Shown piece after piece: positions 35,467 through 44,627 of a stretch of 64,000 nucleotides of DNA. Location of the stretch: assembly GCF_900107995.1 (NCBI RefSeq), contig NZ_FNUM01000006.1, positions 62,001-126,000 of the forward strand, written 5' to 3'. The position numbers were made by a program, and so were the translations under genes. The DNA comes from Alcanivorax sp. DSM 26293 (GTDB taxonomy: Bacteria; Pseudomonadota; Gammaproteobacteria; Pseudomonadales; Alcanivoracaceae). Each line of letters begins with the position of its first letter. The first letter of the stretch is position 1. Below the pieces are notes generated by a model. It had not been told where the DNA came from and did not search any database. It saw only the letters and a program-made list of their open reading frames with translations.

Positions 35467-36531
35467 TTACTGCCCCTGAGAACCTTTCAGATAGCGGAAA
35501 AACTCGCCGTCCGGCTCCAGGATCAGCACATCTTCCTTGTCCTTGAAGCTCTCCTTGTAGGCCTGGAGGCTGCGGTAGAACCGGAAGAATTCCTTATCCT
35601 GGTTATAGGCCTTGGCGTAGGTCGCCGCGGCCTTGGCATCCCCCTCACCACGGATGGCCTGGGCTTTGCGGTAGGCCTCGGCCAGAATCTCGCTGCGCTG
35701 GCGATCCGCGCCGGCACGGATTTTCTCTGCCTCTTCCCGGCCCTGGGACCGATGCGCCGCCGCATCACGCTGACGCTCTGCGCGCATGCGATCAAACACC
35801 CGGCCACGAACCTGGTCCGGCCAGTCCACTTGCTTCACGCGAATATCCACCACTTCGATACCCAGATCTTCCAGGGTGGATTCGTTCACTTTCTCACGAA
35901 CCTGATCCATCAGGGCTTCACGTTGGTCGTTGGCCATTTTCAGGTTGTCGCCGGCCGGCTTATCGGCACCGCTTTCACCTTCCGCCTCACGAATGATGGA
36001 CTCATCCAGCTGGTCGCGGGGTACCTCGGTCATTTCACCGGTCACCGGATCCCGCAGCACCGCCTTATCGCCTTCAAGCTTTTCCACATTGCTTTCACCG
36101 GCAACCACCTGGAATACCGTCCGCGAGGCAAACTCGTTCCGCAGGGCCTCATTCACACGCGGGTCCAGGAGCTGGCGGGCACGCCCTTCCATGACCTGGG
36201 CATTGGAAGAACCGCCCCCCACACTGACGATATAGCGTTGCACGTTGTTGACCCGCCATACCACGAAGGCATCCACGTTGAGCAGCTTTTTCTCGGCGGT
36301 CAGGAAAGACTGGGTGGGCACGTCATACACCAGGGCACGACCATCTACCCGGACCACTTCTTCCACCAACGGCCATTTGAAGTAAATGCCCGGCTCCACA
36401 TCAGCCTTGTCGATCCGACTGAACTGTTTGAGCACCGCTTTTTCGGCCTGGTTCACAATAAAGAAGGAATCCAGCGCCAGCAGGGCCAGAACCCCGAAAG
36501 CCAGCAGCGCCAACCATCCACGATTATTCAT
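35467..36531 (-). CDS. hflC: Protease modulator HflC
   Basis: SPFH-domain membrane protein that, with HflK, encloses FtsH and modulates its proteolysis. The 354-aa product has an N-terminal membrane segment (WLALLAFGVLALLALDSFFIV), the SPFH domain (QAEKAVLKQFSRID onward) and a C-terminal coiled region with GEGDAKAAATYAKAY. It is longer than E. coli HflC (334 aa) because of an acidic insert around residues 145-200 (LDESIIREAEGESGADKPAGD). Its start overlaps the hflK stop in TAATG. Confidence 0.96.
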   Translation of the reverse strand: MNNRGWLALLAFGVLALLALDSFFIVNQAEKAVLKQFSRIDKADVEPGIYFKWPLVEEVVRVDGRALVYDVPTQSFLTAEKKLLNVDAFVVWRVNNVQRYIVSVGGGSSNAQVMEGRARQLLDPRVNEALRNEFASRTVFQVVAGESNVEKLEGDKAVLRDPVTGEMTEVPRDQLDESIIREAEGESGADKPAGDNLKMANDQREALMDQVREKVNESTLEDLGIEVVDIRVKQVDWPDQVRGRVFDRMRAERQRDAAAHRSQGREEAEKIRAGADRQRSEILAEAYRKAQAIRGEGDAKAAATYAKAYNQDKEFFRFYRSLQAYKESFKDKEDVLILEPDGEFFRYLKGSQGQ

Positions 36532-37700
36532 TAGCGCAACTCCCGATTTGGTGTGCTGTAGAGGCTGCGAGAAGCCTCGCGACCACTGCCGCCATCATCC
36601 GCGCCTGCGGATGAGCCAGTGCTCTGGCTGGCGCCGCTCTGCTCCAGCACCTGGGTCTTGGCATTGCGGCCCTTGACCAGCTGCTCCAGTGGCAGGTAGA
36701 TCAGGCTGTTGCCTTTCTCCACATCCACCAGCACCTTGCTGGTAGCACTGTAAACACCGGTCATGGTTTCCAGATAGAGACGCTCGCGGGTCACATCCGG
36801 GGCCTTGCGGTATTCCGTCAACAGGTCGGTAAATCGCTCCGCATCACCCTCGGCGCTGTCGATAAGACGGTTCCGGTAAGCTTCCGCTTCCTCCTCCAGG
36901 CGCTTGGCTTCACCCCGAGCCTGGGGGATCACCGCGTTACGGTAGGCTTCAGCTTCTTTCTTGAAACGGTCTTCGTCTTCCTTGGCCCGGGACACATCAT
37001 CAAAGGCATCACGCACCTCATCCGGTGCCTGGGTGCGATCCAGCACCACCTGTTTAAGTACCAGGCCCGTGTCATAACGGTTCAGGTATTCATCCAGACG
37101 CTCGCGGACCCGTACCCGGATCGCCTCCCGGTTATCCTTGAGCACATCATCCATGGTGGAGGAGCCCACCACATGACGCAGGGCGGAACTGGTCGCGTGT
37201 TCCAGGATGGTTTCCGGTCGGGCGACTTTCAGCAGGAACGGGATCGGATCCAGCACCTGGTACTGCACCTGCAAGGTCACGCTGACGATGTTGGTATCAC
37301 GGGTCAGCATGGCTTCGGTAATTTCGAAGCGGCGATTCTGCTCCACGTCCACTTTCTGGTACTGCTCGATGATCGGAGCGCGCCAGCGCAGACCCGGATC
37401 CACGGTGCGATTGTATTCACCGAAACGCAGCACCACGGCCCGCTCCCGTTGATCCACCTGGAAAAAGCCGACCAGGCCATACACTACGGCAGCGATCACG
37501 GCAGCGATAATCAGCATCGGCCAGGGAGACCCACCGCCACTGCCGGCGCCACCACCGGGCTTGCCGCCCTTGCCGCCGAATACACTGTTGATCTTGTCTT
37601 TCAGGTTTTTCAGGGCTTCATCCAGATCCGGCGGTCCCTGGTCACCGCCTCCACCCCAAGGGTCCTTCGGCTTGTTGCCGCCGGGTTCATTCCACGCCAT
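36531..37700 (-). CDS. hflK: Protease modulator HflK
   Basis: Partner of HflC in the FtsH-associated membrane complex. The 389-aa product has a glycine- and proline-rich N terminus (MAWNEPGGNKPKDPWGGGG), one membrane helix (WPMLIIAAVIAAVVYGLVGFF), an SPFH domain beginning RERAVVLRFGEYN, and a coiled-coil C terminus. ATG 37700 has GGAG seven bases upstream; the in-frame ATG at 37712 is less likely. It is followed directly by hflC. Confidence 0.96.
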   Translation of the reverse strand: MAWNEPGGNKPKDPWGGGGDQGPPDLDEALKNLKDKINSVFGGKGGKPGGGAGSGGGSPWPMLIIAAVIAAVVYGLVGFFQVDQRERAVVLRFGEYNRTVDPGLRWRAPIIEQYQKVDVEQNRRFEITEAMLTRDTNIVSVTLQVQYQVLDPIPFLLKVARPETILEHATSSALRHVVGSSTMDDVLKDNREAIRVRVRERLDEYLNRYDTGLVLKQVVLDRTQAPDEVRDAFDDVSRAKEDEDRFKKEAEAYRNAVIPQARGEAKRLEEEAEAYRNRLIDSAEGDAERFTDLLTEYRKAPDVTRERLYLETMTGVYSATSKVLVDVEKGNSLIYLPLEQLVKGRNAKTQVLEQSGASQSTGSSAGADDGGSGREASRSLYSTPNRELR

Positions 37701-37738
37701 GTAGGTCTCCAATCGGTCCGGGCCCTGGGCCCACCGGA

Positions 37739-39112
37739 TTATTGATGGCTCGCATCGTGCGAGCGTTGTGAATTGTAGGAAGGGGCATCCTCCCCTGCAA
37801 CCGCAGGGGCCGGCACCACCAGCTCATCTTCTGTTAGTCCCTGCTCACGCAACAGACGTTCAAAATGCACCCGGTTCACATTGATGCGCAGCAGCATGCT
37901 GCCATCCAGGGCCGCCTGCTCCTCCAGCACTTCGCCGGCTTCATGCAGGCGGGCGCGCAAACGCCCTGCGGTTGCGGGGAGACGCACCCAACAGTCCACC
38001 CAGCCTGCGGCCAATCGCTCTGCAATGGCCTGGAACAGCAGATCAAAGCCGTCGCCAGTCTGGGCGGAAATCCATACACGCCAGGGGAGCCCATGCTCAT
38101 CCCGGTCGATCTTCGGCGGATGCCCCAGGTTATCCACCTTGTTGTAGACATGCAGCACGGGCAGTTTATCGCCGCCGATTTCTTCCAATACCTCATTCAC
38201 CGCCGCCACGTTGCTGTCGCGCTCCTCGGCACTGCAATCTGTCACATGCAACAGCAAGGTGGCGTTAACGGTTTCTTCCAGCGTGGCGCGAAACGCCTGC
38301 ACCAAACGGTGGGGCAAGTGACGGATAAAGCCCACCGTGTCCGCCAGAATGGCGGGACCCACACCCGGCACCTTCACCTTGCGCAAGGTCGGATCCAGAG
38401 TGGCGAACAGTTGGTCGGCCACATAGACATCACCGGTGGTGATGGCATTGAAGAGGGTCGATTTACCGGCGTTCGTGTAGCCCACCAGGGAAATCAGTGG
38501 CGTCTCGGAGCGCTGCCGGGCCCGCCGTCCCTGGGCCCGCTGTTTACGGACCTTCTCCAGGCGCGATTCAATGGCACGGATACGATCGCGCAGCAGCCGT
38601 CGGTCGGTTTCCAGCTGGGTTTCCCCGGGGCCGCGCAGACCAATGCCCCCCTTCTGCCGCTCCAGGTGAGTCCAGCCTCTCACCAGCCGGGACGACAAGT
38701 GGCGTAACTGGGCGAGCTCTACCTGCAGCCGGCCTTCATGGGTACGAGCGCGCTGGGCAAAGATATCCAGGATCAGGCCGGTGCGATCCAGCACCCGGCA
38801 TTTGACTACCCGTTCCAGGTTGCGCTCCTGGGCAGGACTCAAGGCATGATTGAACAGCACCACATCCGCTTTGATCTCGCTGACCAATGCGGCCAGCTCG
38901 TCGCTCTTGCCGGTGCCGATGAACAGGGCCGGATCGGGTCGATCGCGCTTGCCGGTGAGCTCCGCCGCCGGCTCCACGCCGCTGGAGGTAACCAGATGGT
39001 AGAACTCATCCAGGTCTTCGCGCCCCATGGCGTCAGGAAGGTCCAAATGCACCAGAACGGCACGTTCACCGGCGCCGGTTCGGGTTTGCTCTGTGCGATC
39101 AAATAGGTCCAT
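37739..39112 (-). CDS. hflX: GTPase HflX
   Basis: Ribosome-binding GTPase that splits stalled ribosomes. The N-terminal HflX domain (LFIGTGKSDELAALV, GLILDIFAQRARTHEGRLQVELAQL, GGIGLRGPGETQLE) is followed by the G domain with GYTNAGKST, DTVGFI and NKVD. I use ATG 39112 (MDLFDRTEQ, 457 aa); the longer frame from 39202 adds 30 non-conserved residues. It lies between hfq and hflK in the standard order, with a hairpin terminator after hfq. Confidence 0.95.
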   Translation of the reverse strand: MDLFDRTEQTRTGAGERAVLVHLDLPDAMGREDLDEFYHLVTSSGVEPAAELTGKRDRPDPALFIGTGKSDELAALVSEIKADVVLFNHALSPAQERNLERVVKCRVLDRTGLILDIFAQRARTHEGRLQVELAQLRHLSSRLVRGWTHLERQKGGIGLRGPGETQLETDRRLLRDRIRAIESRLEKVRKQRAQGRRARQRSETPLISLVGYTNAGKSTLFNAITTGDVYVADQLFATLDPTLRKVKVPGVGPAILADTVGFIRHLPHRLVQAFRATLEETVNATLLLHVTDCSAEERDSNVAAVNEVLEEIGGDKLPVLHVYNKVDNLGHPPKIDRDEHGLPWRVWISAQTGDGFDLLFQAIAERLAAGWVDCWVRLPATAGRLRARLHEAGEVLEEQAALDGSMLLRINVNRVHFERLLREQGLTEDELVVPAPAVAGEDAPSYNSQRSHDASHQ

Positions 39113-39221
39113 AAAGAACTGACATGGGGGATGAGACCGCCAGTTTAAACCAGTCAGAGCAAGAAGACAGGGAAACCGGCGGGAAAAGTATCGATCAGGC
39201 ACCGATAGAGGCCTGAACGCA

Positions 39222-39247
39222 AAGAGCCACCCGAAGGTGGCTCTTTA
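39222..39247 (-). terminator. Terminator between hfq and hflX
   Basis: A perfect 11-bp stem (AAAGAGCCACC against GGTGGCTCTTT) with a TTCG tetraloop on the minus strand. The T run is only three long before GCG. It probably lets some transcripts read into hflX, so that hfq is the more abundant message. Confidence 0.7.
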
Positions 39248-39265
39248 CTGGGCCTGCGGCAACGA

Positions 39266-39556
39266 TTACTGGTTGCCGAAACCCTCATCGGCAACAGGCG
39301 CGCCCGGGGCACCGGCACCGGTGGAGGTCATCGCCGGGTTGCCGCCACCGCGAGGGTTGCGAGCAGGCACGACGGTGGAAATCGCATGTTTGTATACCAT
39401 CTGGCTGACTGCATTTTTCAGCAGCACGACATATTGGTCAAAAGACTCAATCTGCCCCTGCAGCTTTATTCCATTCACCAGAAAGATAGAAACCGGAATA
39501 CGCTCTTTACGAAGCGCGTTGAGAAAAGGGTCTTGTAGCGAGTGCCCCTTTGACAT
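39266..39556 (-). CDS. hfq: RNA chaperone Hfq
   Basis: Hexameric Sm-like protein that pairs small RNAs with mRNAs. The 96-aa product has the invariant core ([50 protein letters not shown]). After it comes a short glycine/alanine-rich tail ending DEGFGNQ. ATG 39556 has GGAG at good spacing. It lies between miaA and hflX, as in E. coli and Pseudomonas. Confidence 0.98.
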   Translation of the reverse strand: MSKGHSLQDPFLNALRKERIPVSIFLVNGIKLQGQIESFDQYVVLLKNAVSQMVYKHAISTVVPARNPRGGGNPAMTSTGAGAPGAPVADEGFGNQ

Positions 39557-39589
39557 GGCAAGTCTCCTTGAAATAACAGTAAAAAGTAG

Positions 39590-39607
39590 TGCCCAACACT
39601 TCGGGCA
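39590..39607 (-). promoter_or_regulatory. Hairpin in the hfq leader
   Basis: On the minus strand TGCCC and GGGCA form a short stem 34 bases upstream of the hfq start, followed a few bases later by five T residues. It could be a weak attenuator. A TTGACA-like box lies further upstream (39681-39686) without a clear -10 partner. Confidence 0.3.
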
Positions 39608-39809
39608 ATCAGCGCTGTAACACAGTGAAACCGTCCCATGCGGTCACTGCCTTCACCCGATGCGCTATCGGGCAAATTTTTGTCAACAACCCAGCAAATT
39701 GGTTCCAGGTCCCGACCCAACACATTCTGCGCCGTGTGTCTCAAATCACCGCAAAATGGCCTAAAATCCGTGTCCGGGACATTATAAACCAAAAAGTCCA
39801 GAAACAGGG

Positions 39810-40832
39810 CTAACTAAACACAGATTTACAGATCTTCGCAAGCCGCTCAATTAGCCGCTGTCGTTGTGACGGATCGTTACTGTCCACGCTGTCCAGATAG
39901 GGCCATTTTCGCAGCCAGGTGAACTGTCGCTTGGCCAGTTGCCGGGTGGCCACAATCCCCTTCTCTACCATAGTGTCGTAATCATGCTGGCCATCCAGGT
40001 AGTCCCACACCTGCCGGTAGCCCACCGCTTTCATGGCTGGCAGATCCCGGTGCACTCCGGGCCGCTGACGCAGGGCCTGCACTTCCTCCACCAGACCCTG
40101 TTCCAGCATCTGCAGGAAACGCTGCGCGATCATGTCATGCAGCCAGGCACGGTCCGGGGGTAACAGGGCCGCACTGTACACCGGCCAGGGCAAGGCGCTG
40201 AACTCACTCAAACCATCCCGGTTCTGTGTGACAGTTGTATGATGCTCTTCGTGGAAGGCAGAGAGGGGCCGACCGGTGACCCGATACACTTCCAGTGCCC
40301 GTTGCAAACGCTGACGGTCCGTGGGCTTGAGCCGCTCGGCACTGACCGGGTCCACTTGCGCCAGGGCCCCGTGCACTGCCGCCCAGCCTTGCGCCTCGGC
40401 CAGGTCAGCAATCTCGGCGCGCACCACCGGATCCGCCTCGGGCAGGGGCGCCAGCCCCTCCACCAGTGCCTTGAAATACAGAATGGTGCCGCCCACCAGT
40501 AGGGGCAGTCTGCCCCTGGCATGAATCGCTTCGATTTCCCGCAGGGCATCGGCGCGGAAATCCGCCGCCGAGTAAGGCGCATCCAGCTCACGGAACCCCA
40601 TCAGCCGGTGCGGCGCCGCCGCCAGCTCCTCGTCGCTGGGCCGGGCCGCTCCGATGTCCAGGCCCCGATAGACCAGCGCGGAATCCACATTGATGATTTC
40701 GATGGGCAGGGTTTGTGCCGCCTCAATGGCCAACGCGGTCTTGCCGGAACAGGTGGGCCCCATCAGCAGCAGCACCGGCAACCTCTGATCGGCCTGGCTC
40801 TCAGCGGACGATACCGGGCTTTCAGGCGCCAT
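39810..40832 (-). CDS. miaA: tRNA dimethylallyltransferase
   Basis: Adds dimethylallyl to A37 of tRNAs that read UNN codons. The 340-aa product has the P-loop [11 protein letters not shown] at residue 25, followed by [29 protein letters not shown] and [10 protein letters not shown], all standard. The start ATG directly follows the mutL stop codon (TAA-ATG), so translation is coupled. A 250-base gap precedes hfq, holding the hfq promoter region. Confidence 0.97.
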   Translation of the reverse strand: MAPESPVSSAESQADQRLPVLLLMGPTCSGKTALAIEAAQTLPIEIINVDSALVYRGLDIGAARPSDEELAAAPHRLMGFRELDAPYSAADFRADALREIEAIHARGRLPLLVGGTILYFKALVEGLAPLPEADPVVRAEIADLAEAQGWAAVHGALAQVDPVSAERLKPTDRQRLQRALEVYRVTGRPLSAFHEEHHTTVTQNRDGLSEFSALPWPVYSAALLPPDRAWLHDMIAQRFLQMLEQGLVEEVQALRQRPGVHRDLPAMKAVGYRQVWDYLDGQHDYDTMVEKGIVATRQLAKRQFTWLRKWPYLDSVDSNDPSQRQRLIERLAKICKSVFS

Positions 40833-42659
40833 TTACTGTCCCCGCATGAACAAGCGGTCCAGATCCTTCAGGCTCATCTGGGTCCAGGTGGGACGGCCAT
40901 GGTTACACTGGCCGGAACGCTCGGTGGCTTCCATGTCCCGCAGCAGGGCGTTCATTTCCGGGAGGGTCAGGCGACGATTGGCGCGCACACTGCCGTGGCA
41001 GGCCATGGTGGAGAGCAACTCATCCAGCTTTTGTTCGATCCGCTCACTGCTACCCTGGGCCAGCAGGTCGGAAAGCACATCCCGGACCATCGCCTCGCTG
41101 TCACTGTCTCGCAGCATGGCAGGCACTTCACGCACCACCAGGGTCTCCGGCCCGGCACGATCCACCATAAACCCCAGCCGGGAAAACACCTCCGGCTGCT
41201 GCTCGGCAAAATCCGCCTCCCGGGAAGACACCGCCAGCGACACCGGCACCAGCAGCGGCTGGCTGCGGACCTTATCCTCGGACCAGCTCTGTTTCAGCCG
41301 TTCGTAGGTAATACGCTCGTGGGCGGCGTGCATATCCACCACCACCAGCCCCTGCTGGTTCTCGGCGAGAATGAAGATGCCATGCAACTGCGCCACCGCA
41401 TACCCCAGTGGCGGCACGGTTTCCTGGTCGGATGCCGGCGGCATCACCGGATTTTCCGCCACCTGGGGCCGCACCAGGGCGCCGTAGGCATCCGCCTGCC
41501 GCAGGCCCTGACCGTAGCCGAAATCCTTTCCCGTCGGTGGTGCATAGGAGGGACGCCCCGCCGGGGCCGACAGGGACATGCTGGCCTGGCTGGGCTCCAT
41601 GGCCGGCATCGCCGCCTCCCCCTCGTCCACCACCGTGGCCGCTGGCGACTGCCCCGGGCGCACCTCCGCAATGGCACGATGCAAAGAGCTGTATAGGAAG
41701 CCGTGAACCATGCGCTGCTCACGGAAGCGCACTTCGTGTTTGGTGGGATGCACGTTCACATCCACCTGGGCCGGGTCCAGCTCCAGAAACAACACATAGG
41801 CGGGATGACGCCCATGATAGAGCACATCCGCATAGGCCTGACGGACCGCATGGCTGACCACCTTGTCGCGAATCACCCGGCCATTCACGTAGAAATACTG
41901 CAGGTCTGCCTGGGAACGGGAGAACGTGGGCAGCCCCATCCAGCCGTGCAGGCGGATGCCGTCACGTTCCACATCCACCGGTATGGCCTGCTCCATGAAC
42001 CCCTTGCCGCACAGCTTCGCCACCCGCGCGGCGCGCAGGGTGTCATCCAGACCCGCGGGTAACTGATGAATCACCTTCTGATTGTGGGTAAGACGGAAGG
42101 CGGTATTGAACTCGCTCAGGGCAATGCGGCGGAACACCTCTTCCAGGTGGTTGAACTCTGTCTTTTCGGTGCGCAGAAACCGCCGTCGAGCCGGGGTATT
42201 GAAGAACAGATCACGCATGGTCACGGTGGTACCACGGGGGTGCCCGGCGGGCGTCACGGTCGGCGCCATATCGCGCCCTTCCACCTGCACCTGCCAGCCT
42301 TCCGCTTCACCTTCCACATTGCTGGCCAGGGTCAGCCGGGATACCGAACTGATCGCAGCCAGCGCCTCACCACGAAACCCCAGGGTGCCGATGGCTTCCA
42401 GATCATCCAGCCCGCGAATCTTGCTGGTGGCATGGCGTGACAGGGCCAAAGGCAGATCATCACGATCAATACCGCTGCCATTATCGCGCACCCGCACCAG
42501 CTTTACGCCGCCCTGTTCCACATCCACGCTGATGGATTCCGACCCGGCATCCAGGGCATTTTCCAGCAACTCTTTCAATACCGAGGCCGGGCGTTCCACC
42601 ACCTCACCGGCGGCGATCTGGTTGGCAAGGCGGGAATCAAGCAGTTGAATCTTTGTCAC
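40833..42659 (-). CDS. mutL: DNA mismatch repair protein MutL
   Basis: GHKL ATPase that links MutS to downstream repair. The 608-aa product has the N-terminal ATPase with [14 protein letters not shown] and [13 protein letters not shown]. The C-terminal domain contains [12 protein letters not shown], which fits the endonuclease motif DQHA-x2-E-x4-E with M in place of [10 protein letters not shown] and CNHGRP, which complete the metal site, are also present. It is therefore probably a nicking MutL, unlike the E. coli protein. It abuts miaA. Confidence 0.97.
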   Translation of the reverse strand: MTKIQLLDSRLANQIAAGEVVERPASVLKELLENALDAGSESISVDVEQGGVKLVRVRDNGSGIDRDDLPLALSRHATSKIRGLDDLEAIGTLGFRGEALAAISSVSRLTLASNVEGEAEGWQVQVEGRDMAPTVTPAGHPRGTTVTMRDLFFNTPARRRFLRTEKTEFNHLEEVFRRIALSEFNTAFRLTHNQKVIHQLPAGLDDTLRAARVAKLCGKGFMEQAIPVDVERDGIRLHGWMGLPTFSRSQADLQYFYVNGRVIRDKVVSHAVRQAYADVLYHGRHPAYVLFLELDPAQVDVNVHPTKHEVRFREQRMVHGFLYSSLHRAIAEVRPGQSPAATVVDEGEAAMPAMEPSQASMSLSAPAGRPSYAPPTGKDFGYGQGLRQADAYGALVRPQVAENPVMPPASDQETVPPLGYAVAQLHGIFILAENQQGLVVVDMHAAHERITYERLKQSWSEDKVRSQPLLVPVSLAVSSREADFAEQQPEVFSRLGFMVDRAGPETLVVREVPAMLRDSDSEAMVRDVLSDLLAQGSSERIEQKLDELLSTMACHGSVRANRRLTLPEMNALLRDMEATERSGQCNHGRPTWTQMSLKDLDRLFMRGQ

Positions 42660-42726
42660 GGGCGTCTCTGTTGATGGGGTTCAGGTAACGATACGGGTTA
42701 TGCAGAAGCGATCTGACAGGCCAGTG

Positions 42727-42791
42727 GCGAGAAACGAGTGACGAGGAGCGAAAGTCAAAACCGGTTTTGCTTTTCGCAACGCGTTACTCGC
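42727..42791. repeat. Heptamer inverted-arm element E
   Basis: The left arm 42727-42754 has four 7-base units of GCGAGAA or ACGAGTG type. The right arm 42771-42791 has three such units in reverse complement, and a fourth is degenerate. The spacer is only about 16 bases and contains AAAACCGGTTTT. It lies between mutL and amiB, touching neither gene. Confidence 0.6.
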
Positions 42792-42838
42792 AACCTGTGT
42801 CCAATATTGCCCCCACACAACGCTGCACTTCTGGCCAT

Positions 42839-44191
42839 TCACGAACCGGGAATTTTCAGCACCTGCCCGACCACAATGCGATCGCCACTCAAGGCATTGG
42901 CATTGCGGATCGCCTGTTCGGACACACTGTACTGACGGGCAATTTCCGACAGTGTATCACCGGGCTGAATGCGGTATTGCTCACCATGTTCACGCCGCTG
43001 GGCCGCATACCAGCTATGCGGTGCGGGATGGTTACGGAAATAGGCATCTACCCCGTTAACGATGGAGCGGGCCAGTTTATCCTGGTGAGCGGAAGAGCGC
43101 AGATTTCGCTCTTCTGTCGGATTGGAAATGAAACCGGTCTCCACCAGGATCGATACCATCTCCGGCTCCTTGAGCACCGCAAAACCGGCTTGCTCTACCC
43201 GGTCACGGTTGCCATGTAACTTGGTCACCTTGCCCATTTCCAAAAGCACTTGCCGCCCCAGATAAAGGCTGCCGGCCATGGAGCCGTTCATGCGCAGATC
43301 CGCCAATACGCTGAGCAAGGAACTGTCGTCTTTCTCTTCCTCGTAGACCCCGGCCACCCGGTCGGATTCGTTGGCAATCTTGGCAAGATAGCGTGCCCGG
43401 GCACTGGTGGCGCCGCTGCTGGAAAGAGCGAACACGGAAGCACCGTTGGCGCGGGCATCCGTAAAGGCATCCGCGTGGATGGAAATAAATACATCCGCAC
43501 CATGATCTTCCCGGGCGATGCGGCGACGCTCGGCGAGGGGCACATAGTAATCACCGTCACGCACCATCACCGCCCGCATGCCAGCCTGATCATTGACCCG
43601 CTTCTCCACCTTCCTGGCAATCTGCAGCACCAGGGTTTTCTCATAAACGCCGCTGGGACCACGGGCTCCGGGATCTTCGCCACCATGGCCGGCATCAATA
43701 GCCACCACCATCAAACGGGGCTCGCTGGGTGCCTCCTTTTTCTTTTCCGGTTCCGGGCTGGTCTTGGCAGGGCTCTGCAGTTCGCTGTCAAACAGGTCCA
43801 CCACCAGACGCCAGCCATGGGGCTCAATGGGCTTGAGCAGGTTGGTGCGGGTACGCACACCGTCTTTCATGTCAAAGACCACACGGGTCTTGTCACTGTG
43901 CTTGCCCACACGAATGTTGGCGATGGGGCTGCTGGCGTAGTCCAGGGTGTTGACGTCGAACCCCAGGCTGGCATCCAGCAGATCCAGCACGATGCGATCC
44001 GGGTTAGCCAGCTTGTCGAGTTTGTGATGCACCGGCGCGGGCAGATCGAAAACGATACGGGTGTGATCCGGCGCCCGGTGCAGACGCACGGAATCGATGC
44101 TGGTTTCGGCAAATGCCAGGCTCATCCAGAAGCCACTGACCAGAAGGACGAACAGTGCCGTCAGTTTGTTGTTATTGTCACGATGCATCAT
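42839..44191 (-). CDS. amiB: N-acetylmuramoyl-L-alanine amidase with AMIN and LysM domains
   Basis: Zinc amidase that splits septal peptidoglycan during cell division in the periplasm. The 450-aa product has a signal peptide (LTALFVLLVSGFWMSLAFA), an AMIN domain that binds the wall (about 30-135), a proline/lysine linker, an Amidase_3 domain with zinc ligands in IDAGHGGEDPGA, SIHADAF and VETGFISN, and a C-terminal LysM (YRIQPGDTLSEIARQYSVSE). I chose ATG 44191, which overlaps the end of tsaE by 14 bases. It corresponds to AmiB/AmiC; the symbol follows its place next to mutL. Confidence 0.93.
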   Translation of the reverse strand: MMHRDNNNKLTALFVLLVSGFWMSLAFAETSIDSVRLHRAPDHTRIVFDLPAPVHHKLDKLANPDRIVLDLLDASLGFDVNTLDYASSPIANIRVGKHSDKTRVVFDMKDGVRTRTNLLKPIEPHGWRLVVDLFDSELQSPAKTSPEPEKKKEAPSEPRLMVVAIDAGHGGEDPGARGPSGVYEKTLVLQIARKVEKRVNDQAGMRAVMVRDGDYYVPLAERRRIAREDHGADVFISIHADAFTDARANGASVFALSSSGATSARARYLAKIANESDRVAGVYEEEKDDSSLLSVLADLRMNGSMAGSLYLGRQVLLEMGKVTKLHGNRDRVEQAGFAVLKEPEMVSILVETGFISNPTEERNLRSSAHQDKLARSIVNGVDAYFRNHPAPHSWYAAQRREHGEQYRIQPGDTLSEIARQYSVSEQAIRNANALSGDRIVVGQVLKIPGS

Positions 44192-44627
44192 AGGCCCAAT
44201 CCAGGGTCGCCTTTCTTCCATGGCCGTCAACGGCCAGTGTAATGGTCAAATCCGGCGAAGGCACCACCCCGGCGCCCCGCTCCGGCCACTCCAGCAAGCA
44301 CAGGCTGTCGGGGGAGAAATAATCACGCACACCGATCATTTCCAGCTCTTCCGGATCAGCCAGACGATACAGGTCGAAGTGATAGATATTGACGCCGCCA
44401 AGCTCGTAGGGTTCCACAATCGTATAAGTGGGGCTTTTTACTGCACCCTCATGCCCCAGGCCACGCAGCATTCCCCGCACCAGGGTCGTCTTGCCGGCAC
44501 CCAGGTCCCCCTGCAGATAGACGCAGCCACCTGCAGCAAGACGCTTTGCCAGACTGGCACCCAGTGCCAGAGTGGCCGCTTCATCGGGCAGGTCCACATG
44601 CTCAACAGTCATCGACGCTCTCGTCAT
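44178..44627 (-). CDS. tsaE: tRNA threonylcarbamoyladenosine biosynthesis ATPase TsaE
   Basis: P-loop ATPase needed with TsaB and TsaD to make t6A37 in tRNA. The 149-aa product has Walker A GDLGAGKTTLVRG and the conserved VKSPTYTIVEPY, HFDLYRL and LLEWPERG. It overlaps nnrD by four bases upstream and amiB downstream. An alternative start lies five residues in (MTVEHVDLP). Confidence 0.95.
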   Translation of the reverse strand: MTRASMTVEHVDLPDEAATLALGASLAKRLAAGGCVYLQGDLGAGKTTLVRGMLRGLGHEGAVKSPTYTIVEPYELGGVNIYHFDLYRLADPEELEMIGVRDYFSPDSLCLLEWPERGAGVVPSPDLTITLAVDGHGRKATLDWAYDAS

